NCBI RefSeq assembly: GCF_004745825.1 | Contig: NZ_SRLA01000002.1 | Coordinates: 186,001 to 250,000, forward strand | Origin: Hymenobacter fodinae | Lineage (GTDB): Bacteria; Bacteroidota; Bacteroidia; Cytophagales; Hymenobacteraceae | DNA length: 64,000 nucleotides | Direction: 5' to 3' | In this document: positions 17,408 through 26,700 of the stretch, piece after piece | How positions within the stretch are numbered: position 1 is the stretch's first letter | Layout of the letters: each line of letters opens with the position of its first letter | The notes under the pieces: generated by a model | Database searches by the model: none | The model's input: only the letters and a program-made list of their open reading frames with translations | Told to the model about the DNA's origin: nothing | Made by a program: the position numbers and the translations under genes

Positions 17408-17926
17408 TTAGCGGCGGTAGGCGGGTCGGCCAATGGCCTGCACCACGACCGAGGCCGTGCGCAGGGCGGGCTGCGAGTCGCCGCAGTGGGCGCGGTCCGG
17501 ATAGAAGCCGGCAAAGCTGGAAGCGTGGGCAATGAGCCAGCTGCGGAGCTCTACCTCGTAGCTCAGCGCGCGGCCATCGAAGATGCTTACCTGGCTGGCC
17601 AGCGTGCGCGCATCGACAGATGTGGAGTAGTCGCTATTTTTCTGCCGCAGGCCCGCGCGGGTAAGCGAAGTTTGCGAGAAAGGCCAGAACTGAGCCAGCG
17701 CCCCATACACAAGCACGGGTAGCGCATGACTATGCAGTTCTAGCCAATCATTGCCTAACTCTTCTGCCTTGTGCAGGCGCACCAGCTCGGCATACAACTG
17801 CTCACCCAGGGCCTTTTTCAGGCGCCGCTGGGCTTCATGCATGTGCGGCTCCAAGCGGCCTTCATCTAGTTCGGGTAGCTCCTGGTAAGGAGCGAAATCA
17901 TCGCGGCTAAACAGCAGGTGTTCCAT
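17408..17926 (-). CDS. DUF6712-like phage structural protein
   Basis: 172 residues. The N-terminal segment (EAQRRLKKALGEQLYAELV) and the central all-helical domain fit the Bacteroidota phage family DUF6712, thought to be a head-tail connector-type protein. I rest this on general pattern only. Its start overlaps the end of the portal gene by 20 bases, which supports a connector/adaptor role. No enzyme motif is seen. Confidence 0.6.
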   Translation of the reverse strand: MEHLLFSRDDFAPYQELPELDEGRLEPHMHEAQRRLKKALGEQLYAELVRLHKAEELGNDWLELHSHALPVLVYGALAQFWPFSQTSLTRAGLRQKNSDYSTSVDARTLASQVSIFDGRALSYEVELRSWLIAHASSFAGFYPDRAHCGDSQPALRTASVVVQAIGRPAYRR

Positions 17927-19184
17927 TGTTCGGGGCAGGTTCAGCGGTGCCCCCGGCCAGCTTGGCCGCTTGCTCCAGCGTCAGGTTTTGAATCGAGAAA
18001 TCCTTCAGGTCGCGAAAGGGGAAAGAGCCATCAGCCCGCTGGAAGTCGCGGAACACGGCTTCGAAGCCGCGTTCAATGGCGCGCTGGGCCGAGTTGACCA
18101 CCAGCGTTTGCACGTAGAGCACCGCATCTTGCAGCTCCTGTAGACTACCCAGCTTGCCCGAGATTTCACGGCCTAGCAGTACCCCCGGCATCTGCATGGC
18201 TTCGCGGATATTCTGCTTAATGGCATCCTCATCCGTCACGTAGCGCTTGCTGGCGTCTGGGGCCTGAAGCGTGTCTACATCGGGCTTTAAGTCTTTGGAA
18301 GCAGCGTACTGCACCAGAATACGGCCACCATCAGGGCCTACAAACACCCCGTACTTGACTCCATTAGCTTCTAAAATCTCCGCAGATGGATTAGCATTCC
18401 CATATTCGGTAATCATGACTTGAGCGGAGTAACCCGAATCCAGGTCCCGGGCGCGGCTGCGCTTCAAGTTGGGCTCCGAGTACACGTCATCGAGCACGGC
18501 ATCAATCAGCGGCCTGGGGTGCAGGTAAGCGCCCGTGCGCTTCTGAAACCAGTAATAGATTTCGCCGGGGTAGCCTTTCAGGCCCACCACTTCGCCCTTC
18601 TCATTCTGCCAGTTGATGGCCCGCTCTAGGCGAGCTTCTGGTTTTTCCCGCGGGTTGTACACGGGCACCTTCTGTAGCCCAGAACGGCTGGCATAGGTAG
18701 CACCCCGCCGGGCCACGGCCGCCGGATTGCGCACCAGACCCGCCCAGCGGGTCACGCCATCGGCATCCGGATAATATGGCCGCACCTGCTCTTTCGGCTG
18801 GTGCAGCACCTCGCAGGGGTAGCCGTTGGCGTTGATGTTCACGCGCACCGCCCAGCCTTCCAGATAGCCCGTATTGTTGGCTACGGGCTGCAGCAGCGCA
18901 TCGACAGTGCCCCCGGCCCGGTCAATCACGGCCCGGTAAAAGGTCTGATCCGTAAAGCCGTTGCCCTCAATAAACTGCGACTTGCGCTCGGCACATACCG
19001 TGGCCGTGCCGCTGCCCGCATAGGCAGCTAGTAGGCGCTGCGGATACTGGTTGTCATCACCCCACTTGGGGTAATCAGTCGGGGTTGTGAGCGTGATGAT
19101 GTCGGGCCGCAGGGGTGCCTGGGCTTTAATCACCTGCCGCTGAGCCTGGGCAAGGGGAGCAAGAGTTTCAGAAGCAGTGGACAC
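17907..19184 (-). CDS. Portal protein
   Basis: 425 residues, the expected size for the smaller Bacteroidota phage portals. Features are the N-terminal PKWGDDNQYPQRLLAAY, the stem-like FQKRTGAYLHPRPLIDAVL, and a C-terminal helical part with MQMPGVLLGREISGKLGSL and a long helix of NSAQRAIERGFEAVF. The portal forms the ring through which DNA enters the head. It lies downstream of the capsid gene, the reverse of the usual order, and overlaps the next gene by 20 bases. A terminator hairpin lies upstream of it. Confidence 0.8.
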   Translation of the reverse strand: MSTASETLAPLAQAQRQVIKAQAPLRPDIITLTTPTDYPKWGDDNQYPQRLLAAYAGSGTATVCAERKSQFIEGNGFTDQTFYRAVIDRAGGTVDALLQPVANNTGYLEGWAVRVNINANGYPCEVLHQPKEQVRPYYPDADGVTRWAGLVRNPAAVARRGATYASRSGLQKVPVYNPREKPEARLERAINWQNEKGEVVGLKGYPGEIYYWFQKRTGAYLHPRPLIDAVLDDVYSEPNLKRSRARDLDSGYSAQVMITEYGNANPSAEILEANGVKYGVFVGPDGGRILVQYAASKDLKPDVDTLQAPDASKRYVTDEDAIKQNIREAMQMPGVLLGREISGKLGSLQELQDAVLYVQTLVVNSAQRAIERGFEAVFRDFQRADGSFPFRDLKDFSIQNLTLEQAAKLAGGTAEPAPNNGTPAV

Positions 19185-19212
19185 AGTGAAGAGAAGTAGG
19201 CAGAGGGTAGCA

Positions 19213-19247
19213 AAAAGGCCCGCCCCGAAGTGCGGTGCGGGCCTTTT
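19213..19247 (-). terminator. Terminator between the 19271 gene and portal
   Basis: AAAAGGCCCGC (19213-19223) pairs perfectly with 19237-19247; the - strand continues with T. It should reduce portal expression relative to capsid. Confidence 0.75.
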
Positions 19248-19270
19248 CGGGCTTTAGAAGAAGCTGGGGC

Positions 19271-19957
19271 TTACTTGGCGCGGAAGGCTAGCAAGGCTTT
19301 GATGAGCTCGCCTTTGTTGGGGAAGCTCTTAGCGTCGCCTTCCTTCACCTCATCGGTGTAGAGCGCATCCAGCTCTTCCCGCTTGAGGCCATCTAGCTTG
19401 GCATACTCGGCTTTGTATTCGTCGCTCTGCTCATTGGCCAGCGGGTTCACCGTCGTCGTTACCGTGGTAGTGGTGGTGCCAGTACCCGTTGACTCAGTGG
19501 CAACCTTCAGCGCTTCTACTGCCGCAGCTTGCTCCGCTACGAATGCCTGGCCCTCGTCTTCGGAAATACCGAAGTGCACGGCGGCGGCGGGGTCAGCCTT
19601 CAGGATCATGGCCACGCGGGCATCCGTCAGGTTCTCATTGGAGAAGACCACTGGCGAGTTGTGCGGGCGGTAGGTTTTGCTCTTGTCGGTAAACGAGTAC
19701 TTGCGCTCTGCGCTGGGCGTGGCAGTGGACATAACAGTAGGAAATGAAGTGGAGGAATCCGTTGAAGTGGTGCGCAGGTAGCGCAGAATAGCCTGGAAGG
19801 CTTCTGCCACGCACTTATAGCAGCTCACCCGCACGGGTTCCGCTGCTGGGTATAGGGCGGCGTGTACGGCGGCCAGTTCGGAAGATTCGGTGCGGCTCAG
19901 GCCCGCCAGTTTGATCTGACGAGCCCTATCCACCCACTCCCCCTTCATCTGGCTCAT
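19271..19957 (-). CDS. Phage protein with C-terminal HeH/LEM-like domain
   Basis: 228 residues of unknown function. The N-terminal 75 residues carry a CYKC pair and a helix of AFQAILRYLR. A Thr-rich linker (TGTGTTTTTVTTTV) follows a middle part with the HFGISEDEG segment. The last 45 residues (LDGLKREELDALYTDEVKEG, then NKGELIKALLAF) have the helix-extended-helix look of SAP/LEM-like domains that bind DNA. It lies between capsid-region and portal genes, so it may be a head or head-completion protein. The stop of the preceding gene overlaps its start by four bases. Confidence 0.55.
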   Translation of the reverse strand: MSQMKGEWVDRARQIKLAGLSRTESSELAAVHAALYPAAEPVRVSCYKCVAEAFQAILRYLRTTSTDSSTSFPTVMSTATPSAERKYSFTDKSKTYRPHNSPVVFSNENLTDARVAMILKADPAAAVHFGISEDEGQAFVAEQAAAVEALKVATESTGTGTTTTTVTTTVNPLANEQSDEYKAEYAKLDGLKREELDALYTDEVKEGDAKSFPNKGELIKALLAFRAK

Positions 19958-20520
19958 GCTGTGTACAGCGCCTCGAAGGCAGTTTTGGTAGCGGCGGCAT
20001 CGTAGACGCCATCTGTCAGCACCATGAAGTAGTCTTCCAGGCCCTTCTCTTTATCAGAAGAAAGCGTGGTAGAAATAGCGCCCCCGAGGTCAGCATCTGC
20101 TGAATCCTTTTTCATGGCGGAAGGGCGCAGGCCGTTGTTGAGGCCCAGTACTTTGTAGTAGCCGTTGTTGTCCGGCGTAACCGTCACAACACCTTCCGTA
20201 TCAGCGGCTAAATCTTCCATCGTTTCGGCACCGGCTGGGCCCGGGTCGAAGGCCACGGTGTCGAATTCATGCTTGTAGCTGGGGCCGTAGCGACCAGGCA
20301 CCAGTTCCGCACGGGCGGCGTTGCTGTCGCCCATGCCTTCGAACAAGAAACCCTTCTTGCCCGCGGCCAGCGTGAACGTAACGGCCTTTTTCAAGGTCGA
20401 GTCACGCTGAACACCAGCCAGATCGGCCTTGCGAATGATTACGGCTAGTGGCTTGATACCGGCAACACCGGTTTCGCAGGCGCCAGCCATGCCTTTTTTG
20501 AGTTGACGGCAGGATGCCAT
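19954..20520 (-). CDS. Probable virion structural protein
   Basis: 188 residues, beta-rich, no signal or membrane segment. It begins MASCRQLKKGMAGACETGV and continues with strands rich in Gly, Asp and Val, as in tail-tube or head-decoration proteins. I recognise no specific family. A good Shine-Dalgarno (AGGAG) lies upstream at about 20530, unusual in this window and typical of highly expressed virion genes. It directly follows the capsid gene; a tail-tube role is possible. Confidence 0.6.
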   Translation of the reverse strand: MASCRQLKKGMAGACETGVAGIKPLAVIIRKADLAGVQRDSTLKKAVTFTLAAGKKGFLFEGMGDSNAARAELVPGRYGPSYKHEFDTVAFDPGPAGAETMEDLAADTEGVVTVTPDNNGYYKVLGLNNGLRPSAMKKDSADADLGGAISTTLSSDKEKGLEDYFMVLTDGVYDAAATKTAFEALYTA

Positions 20521-20555
20521 ATGTCGAGTCTCCTATGAAATGAGTGTGAAGAATG

Positions 20556-20578
20556 GCCCCGACCTAAGTGGCCGGGGC
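20556..20578 (-). terminator. Hairpin after the capsid gene
   Basis: GCCCC (20556-20560) with GGGGC (20574-20578), extended inward with one mismatch. The T-run is on the + strand side, so for the leftward transcript it is more likely an RNA-stabilising or attenuating hairpin. Confidence 0.4.
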
Positions 20579-20597
20579 GTTTTCATCTAGGATAGGC

Positions 20598-21704
20598 TTA
20601 GTAGGCAGCCAGCATCAAGTCCGAGCTCATCACCTTCACGTCCATCTTGAACATGGCGCGCAGGTGCGTTTCGCGGTCTTTGCGGTCATAGAAGGCATCG
20701 ACCTCCGTAGCGGCATCGTAGCTATCGAAGCCCGCGCGCAGGTTGCGGCGCGTGGTCAGGATGGCCCGGTGGGGCAAGTCGATTTTGCCGTTCAGCTTGA
20801 AGTCAGACTTCAGAAGCTTGTCAAGGTCCTTGATCTTGATGATCGGAATGTCGCGGAAGGTGGGCGCCACCAAGCGGCCCTCCTGCAGCTCCCAGCTCAC
20901 CTGAACCTTGTCATTCGACTCGCGGTAGTCCTGCCAGTTCTTGGCAATGGAGCTGGTGACCAGCAACACCTTATCGTCAGCGTCTTCCAGATCGCCTTCG
21001 GCCGCGTTGTCGAGCGCCTTGAAAATTTTGTAGGACTCGCCGGCGGGCAGCTCCTGATCAGCCGACTGGTTAGCCGTGATTTCGTAGGCGCGGTTCTCCG
21101 CACCGGCAGCAATCACCTGGGTGAAAGCGCCATCTACGGCGTTGTAGTTTTTCACGTCATCGGCGCCCTTCGTGAGCTGAGCTGCCGTGATGGCCTTATT
21201 GCCCAGCAGGGCGAAGCGGTAGATGTCGCGGCGGATAGCGCTAATGAACATATCCTGCACGAACTCATTCCAGTAGTCTACCGTCTGCTCAGTACCGGCG
21301 TCGCCTGGTACCAGGTTGCCGGTTTTGATCTTGATGAGCGCATTTTGCAGATCATCTCGTTTGTAGCCTACATCCAGACCCCAGGCCATGAAGGTGCGGT
21401 CCAGGTCGGTGGCGCATTCCTTGATCCAGGCCAGCATGGGCATGGGGTCCCAGGTCAGCTTGTCGAAGGGAATACGGGGCGTGGTAGGCTGCGCGCCGCA
21501 ACCGGGGTCGAGGTGCGTTACCTTCTCGAAGCGGCCCACGAAGGGCACGTCCATCTTGGCTTTGATGCCATCCTCAATCACCATGATGGCGTTGAGCTCA
21601 GGATCTTCCTGAATGAACTTGAGAATGAAGGCACGGAACTCTTCCGGGCCGTAGAAGGGCGCGTTACCCGTCACCCAGGCGTAATCCAGAATCTTGTCAG
21701 CCAT
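20598..21704 (-). CDS. Major capsid protein
   Basis: 368 residues, the expected size for an HK97-fold capsid protein of Bacteroidota siphoviruses. It has the long N-terminal acidic helix (PEEFRAFILKFIQEDPEL), repeated short strands, and the C-terminal region with RNLRAGFDSYDAATEVDAFY ending in a run of strands. It directly follows the ClpP-type protease/scaffold gene, as expected for prohead assembly. A long ORF exists on the opposite strand (20568-21725), but it is a shadow of GC-rich codon use. Confidence 0.8.
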   Translation of the reverse strand: MADKILDYAWVTGNAPFYGPEEFRAFILKFIQEDPELNAIMVIEDGIKAKMDVPFVGRFEKVTHLDPGCGAQPTTPRIPFDKLTWDPMPMLAWIKECATDLDRTFMAWGLDVGYKRDDLQNALIKIKTGNLVPGDAGTEQTVDYWNEFVQDMFISAIRRDIYRFALLGNKAITAAQLTKGADDVKNYNAVDGAFTQVIAAGAENRAYEITANQSADQELPAGESYKIFKALDNAAEGDLEDADDKVLLVTSSIAKNWQDYRESNDKVQVSWELQEGRLVAPTFRDIPIIKIKDLDKLLKSDFKLNGKIDLPHRAILTTRRNLRAGFDSYDAATEVDAFYDRKDRETHLRAMFKMDVKVMSSDLMLAAY

Positions 21705-21749
21705 GGCTGTAGTCGTGTGAAATAAGAGGTTGAAAGAAGCGGGCCTGGA

Positions 21750-22943
21750 TTACAGGCGACGGTTTTGCTTTTGCTTTTCGGCCCGGCGGTCAGCCGCTGA
21801 CTGGCCGGTAGCTATGATCTGCATTTTGCCCTGCTGGGAAGCCGTGATGACGGTGTCGGGCTCTACCACACCCTGGCTACCTGTAGCAGCGGCAATGGTG
21901 TTAATGCGGCGGGCGGTGCTGGCCTGGGTTTCCTTGATCGTCTTCACCTCATTGGCCAGATTGGTGATAGCCGTCAGCACTTGCGTCATGGCAGCGTCCT
22001 GATCAGCAGAGGCGGTAGCACTGGCATCCACTGTGGGGGTGATGACAGTAATAAGCTCCGCGGCTACGGTGATGGTGTTGCCATCGGTCAGCACGTAGTC
22101 ACCATCGGCAATCGGGTCGTTGGGCGAATCTGCACCCGTTACTTTGTCGCCTACTTGGTAGGCATCCCGATCACCAGTGTCAATGGTGAGCTCACCTTTA
22201 TCAGACTCTACTGCGAGGGCAACAGGTGCGGTAGTAGAAGCTTGGGCGATGGCGGGTTTGCTGGCACCAGAAACGGCAGCAGTCATCAAGGCGAGGGCCG
22301 CGTTAAATTTAGACATGAGGGTTTGCGCCCAGTTGGGCGTATCATCGGTGGAAGAAGAAGCAGAGGAAGCAGAGGAAGCCGCCTTGATCGGCAGCGTAGC
22401 AAGGGCCGTTACTGGCTTGAGCACCAGTGTGGCAAAGCCGAGGGCCACCATATCTTCGGGCGTTACCAGCTTTTCTTCGGCCATGCGGGCCGCAATCACG
22501 TCGGCAGGCTGGCCCGTGCGTTCGGCGCTTATATCAATCAGTTGCTGCTGACAAGCGGCCATGTCGTTGGCCCACTGCTGCGCCTCGGCAGCGGTAGCCC
22601 AGTCGCACCCACCACGGGGCAAGTGAATCAGGCACTCGGTATGCTCGTGAATTAAGCGGCGCGAACCCGCCAGCAGGATAATGGTGGCAATGCTGGAGCA
22701 CTGGCCAATGGCCTCGGTAGTTACCGTGATGTCCGGGCCCAGGCTACGTAAGTGGTCATAAATGCCCAGGCCTTTATCTACCCGCCCACCTTCGGAATTG
22801 ATGGTCACTCGCACCGAGTCAAATGGCTTCTGCCATTCGAGCTGCATGATGACATCTTCCAGCATGGTATAGGGGTAGGTATTACCCGCCTCACTGGCAC
22901 TGCCTACAATCGGACCGCTAATAAGAACCTTCGCTTCGGACAT
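21750..22943 (-). CDS. ClpP-type prohead protease fused to scaffold domain
   Basis: The N-terminal 185 residues are a ClpP-like serine protease. Features are INSEGGRV (oxyanion strand), nucleophile Ser84 in GQCSSIA, His107 in CLIHLPRGG, and an acidic helix then LVTPEDMVALGF where the Asp/Glu of the triad is expected. The remaining 210 residues are low-complexity, with an Ala/Ser linker and a coiled-coil-like segment, as in scaffold parts that the protease removes from the prohead. It is followed by the capsid gene 45 bases later. The start at 22943 begins at the expected MSEAKVLISGPI. Confidence 0.87.
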   Translation of the reverse strand: MSEAKVLISGPIVGSASEAGNTYPYTMLEDVIMQLEWQKPFDSVRVTINSEGGRVDKGLGIYDHLRSLGPDITVTTEAIGQCSSIATIILLAGSRRLIHEHTECLIHLPRGGCDWATAAEAQQWANDMAACQQQLIDISAERTGQPADVIAARMAEEKLVTPEDMVALGFATLVLKPVTALATLPIKAASSASSASSSTDDTPNWAQTLMSKFNAALALMTAAVSGASKPAIAQASTTAPVALAVESDKGELTIDTGDRDAYQVGDKVTGADSPNDPIADGDYVLTDGNTITVAAELITVITPTVDASATASADQDAAMTQVLTAITNLANEVKTIKETQASTARRINTIAAATGSQGVVEPDTVITASQQGKMQIIATGQSAADRRAEKQKQNRRL

Positions 22944-22984
22944 GCCACGAAGGTGCTAGGACTATTCCGCGAAAGTTGGGCTAT

Positions 22985-23004
22985 TGTATCACCATTCTGA
23001 TACA
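22985..23004. promoter_or_regulatory. Inverted repeat, operator candidate
   Basis: TGTATCA (22985-22991) and TGATACA (22998-23004) around CCATTC. It lies in the 108-bp gap between the leftward protease and the rightward lipoprotein gene. Confidence 0.5.
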
Positions 23005-23051
23005 GGAAGTTATCTTAAGGGCGTTTTACTACTTAGCCTATTCTTAGCCCG

Positions 23052-23537
23052 ATGCAATCCTACTTCCAACTGGCTGCTCTGGCAGGCCTACTGCTACTCA
23101 ACGGCTGTGCCACCACGGCCAAACAGGCACCCATAGCGCGCAAGCTGATTCCCGTAGAAATTCAAACGACGAATGTGGGGAAAGGGCCGGGCGAGTGTAC
23201 TGCCTTTTTGCTTGACTACTCTATTTACGAAACGGCCAAGGCTCGACACAAGAGCATTTATTGGCGCAAGGATATGGAGCCAGGTACGCAACGCTACAAC
23301 TTGGGCCCCTTGGAAGATGGGCAGACGTACTACTTGGTCGTCAACTACAACTCCGGGGCACAAAACCTGTATCCGCTACCACAACCAGGGGAGTACTTAG
23401 AAGCAGAAATTTTCGCGGATGGCAAAAGCGTCGGCAAAGTGCGGGCCGATCAAACAAGCTTCACGCCTCTGCATTACTGGGGTGAGCAGAAGGGTACGAA
23501 GCCGCACGTAGCCATGCAAGTGCAGGTGAAGCTGTAG
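23052..23537 (+). CDS. Lipoprotein encoded against the late operon (moron)
   Basis: 161 residues with a lipoprotein signal (LAALAGLLLLNGC, Cys at about residue 19). The mature part is beta-rich with no known family: TAFLLDYSIYETAKARHKSI, then paired strands near GQTYYLVVNYNSG. It is the only + strand gene among the virion genes from 17 to 31 kb, placed between the HTH gene after the tape measure and the protease. An operator-like palindrome lies upstream. This is the layout of a moron expressed in the lysogen; superinfection exclusion is a guess. Confidence 0.8.
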   Translation: MQSYFQLAALAGLLLLNGCATTAKQAPIARKLIPVEIQTTNVGKGPGECTAFLLDYSIYETAKARHKSIYWRKDMEPGTQRYNLGPLEDGQTYYLVVNYNSGAQNLYPLPQPGEYLEAEIFADGKSVGKVRADQTSFTPLHYWGEQKGTKPHVAMQVQVKL

Positions 23538-23538
23538 C

Positions 23539-23787
23539 CTAGGCCGCGGCCTTTTCCATGCCCGCAATGGCCCGGTACACAGAGGGAACGGACACCTCCA
23601 TTTCCTCCGCGACTTTGCGCACGGCGCCGGCATTGTCTTGGCTGAAGCGAAGAGAGGCTTTCAGGGTCTGCCAGCGCAGGTAAATATCCCGCTGGCTAAA
23701 GGCCTTGAGGTTGATTACCCCAGCTTGGTAGAGGGAGGTTAGATGGCCTCCCTCTTCTAGTTTATTCAGAATGTCGATTACTCTCAT
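23539..23787 (-). CDS. Small HTH protein after the tape measure
   Basis: 82 residues. The C-terminal third is a helix-turn-helix (AVRKVAEEMEVSVPSVYRAI) and the N-terminal part is helical (IDILNKLEEGGHLTSLYQAG). It overlaps the stop codon of the tape-measure gene by four bases, so it is co-translated with it. A small DNA-binding protein in this position could be a late regulator or a structural adaptor. Not matched to a named family. Confidence 0.6.
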   Translation of the reverse strand: MRVIDILNKLEEGGHLTSLYQAGVINLKAFSQRDIYLRWQTLKASLRFSQDNAGAVRKVAEEMEVSVPSVYRAIAGMEKAAA

Positions 23788-26700
23788 GAGTCGGCGCGGG
23801 CTTCGTTTCTAGCTACTTTATCTTGTTTCTCTCGGAGTTCGGAAAGCACAGTCACAGGACGGGGCAAAGCTTTATTAGCCTCATAGAAAACTGGTCCCAA
23901 CTCCTGAGCTACCGAACGTGCTAACTCCTGATAATCAATCTGACTACCACCACTACGCCCAGCCATCGCGGCCATATAGCTGGCATCGTAGCGCACTACG
24001 CCACCCTCAGCATAACGGGCCATTAGCTGTGTCGGCATCGGGTCGCGGTACAAGGGCTTACCTCCCCCCAGCATATTGAGCAGGCTGGCAAATGGCCGCA
24101 GTACGGGATTGCGGTGCACGCCCTTGGTGAGAATGATTTCGTCGCCCTCGGCTTCGAAGCCAGGGCGCCCAGCCACCGTAAACGGAATGCCACCCTGCCC
24201 GTGGCTGGGGCCCGAGAGCACGCCGCCTTCGGCGAAGGCCAGCACCTTGGCCGTAGCAAAAGCAGCCTTGGCAATGGCAATACCCGTGAGAAGAGCGGAC
24301 TGGGAAATGCCGGCAATACCAGCCGTGGGAATGTTGAGCGGGTTAGCGGCGGCATTGGCATTGATAGCCGAAATTTCCTTCATCAGGTTGATTTCGATCT
24401 CGGCAATGGCCGCGGCTTTCTTCAAGGCCAGCGCCGCTTGCCCGGCTGCGCTTTCTTCGCCAAACAGGCTGATGATAGTATCGGTCCCGTCCTGCACGGC
24501 ATCGACTACGGCCAGGCGCACCTGCACTTCCTGGTCGGCAATAGCCCGCTTGCGTTCTACCTCGGTTTCGGCTGCCTGCACCCGCTGCTGGCTCTGAGCT
24601 TCCTCTTCGCTCGTGGTGGTGCGGCCGTAGTCCTGCAAGGTCACAATGCGGCTTTCCTGCCCGGCCCGTTCAATAGCAGCAAGGGCCGCTTCGTGCTGGG
24701 CCTTGGTGAGCTGCCCATCGGCGTACTGTTGATTGGTCAGGGTGCGCTGCTGGGCGAGGAACGTGTCGAGGTTGGCCAGCGACTGCTGAAACTCCAACTC
24801 AGCCGTTTGCTTCGTAGCCTCGGCCCGGAGCTTGTCTTCCGCCGCGGCCTGATCTTCTTTGCTCTGGCGGGTATCAATGCCCGCAATGGCTACCGTGAGC
24901 TGGGCCTGTACTGCTTCCGCCTTCAGCGCAAACTCTTCCTGGCTGCCTTCGCGGGCGCGGGCTAGCTGGGTAGCTACGGCGGTCTGCTGAGCCGCAGCAG
25001 CTTGCTGACGTAGCTTCTGCAAGTGCTCCCGATCGAGTTGCTCAATATCACTACGATACTTGACCTCAATGGCCTTTTTCTGGCTGGCCGTCAGGTCTGC
25101 TTCCGACAGAGCCAGGGCCCGTTGCTTGGCTAACTTATCTTTCTCTAGAGCAAGCTCCTGATTGCTGCCAACTACGACCTTCGCCAGGCGCGCATCGATC
25201 TGCGCTATTTCCAGATTCAGGAAGTCCTGCCGCAGCTTGCGTAGCTTCTCCTCAGCTTCCTTTTGCAAAGCAAAGCGGTTGGTGATGAGCTCGTTTTGCT
25301 TCCCCGCACTATCCTCCAGAATATCGTAGTACTCGTTTTCGGCCTCTCCACGTTGCCGTAGCTGCTCTACGGTAGCCTTGGCATCGCCACCCCGTCGCTC
25401 GATATCCTGCTTAATGATGTCGAGGTTGCGCTTAGCCAGATCCGCCAGCGTGTTCTGCCGCTTCAGCTCAATTTTGTAAGCATCATCATTGGCCTTGTTG
25501 CGCACGGCCAAGCTGTTATTCTCATCATCGCGGATGTTTTTCAGCCGCTCCACATCGTTGAGCAGACGCTTATTGGTAGCAATGTTGTTGGCCTGGTCGC
25601 GCTCCAACTGCTGCCGGGCTTTCGATAGATCGAGGGCTAGCTTAGTTTCCCGCTGAATTTCGTCGCCTACGCCTCGGAAGCTAGCCTTCGCCGTTTGGGC
25701 TGCCTGCTCGAAGTCGCCACTGAAGAATTGAAACACGGCCTTACCGAACGTACCGATACGGTCGGTCAGCACGTCGATAGTAGCGCCTACTTGAGCTAAT
25801 GATTGCTCCAGAATGCGCCCACCCTCAGCGGTCTGGGTGAAGTAAGTAACTAATGCGGTAAGCGCTACTAGTATTAGCCCTATTCCAGTAGCTGCCAACG
25901 CCACTTTCAGAATCTTGGCTGCCCCCGTGCTGGCGCCCATGGCCAAGCGTACTAGGTTCTGCACCTGCACGTATTTTTCCTGAATTCCTGTAGCCTTCTG
26001 CACAGCACCGCCTAACAGTTCAGTTTCCCCAGCAGCTTCTACCAGAGCACCAGTGAACGACTCAGTAGCCGGCTTGGCTTCCTGTAGCTTCTGGTTGGCT
26101 GCAGCAATCTGAAAGCCAATCTTACGGTAAGCTTCTGATGACTGGTCGCCGGTTTCTACGATGCGGGCCTGCTCAGACTCCAAAGCTACCAGGTTCTCTA
26201 CAGCCGGGCGGATAGCCTTGGCGTAGTTGGTAATGGTCTTCTCGGCTTCCTCGTATGATTGACCTGCCTGGGCCGCTGCCTTCTGCGCGGCAATCTGGAA
26301 GCCGATTTGGCGCTGCTGATTCTGAGCTAGTTCCTTAGAGCCTTCCGCCAGGTTCTTTTCCTGAGCCTGGAGCTTGACCATCTCCTTTACCAGCTGCTGC
26401 AGGCTGCCCGAGTAGTTGCCTACGTTACGGCGGTTGTCCCCAACAGCCGATTCCAGCTCTTTCAGCTCATCACTGATAGCACGGGTGCGCAGCTGCAGGG
26501 CCTTACCCGCTTCCGAGTTTTCCCGCTCCTCTTTGCTGAGGGCATTGTAGGACGCGGTAGTAAGAGCCAGCTCAGCCCGCAGTTGGTTGATAGAGCCCTC
26601 GGCTTCGTTGCCCACCTTGGTTAGGCTTTCGAGCTGCTTGGTGGCGGCGGCCTGCTCTTTGGTCTGGGCGCGTAGCCGTTCGCTCAGGGCTTGGGCCGCT

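Noticed and set aside
20568..21725. A 385-codon open frame on the + strand over the capsid gene
   Set aside because: It is a shadow of GC-rich codon use on the other strand; the leftward frame has clear capsid features and good spacing to its neighbours.
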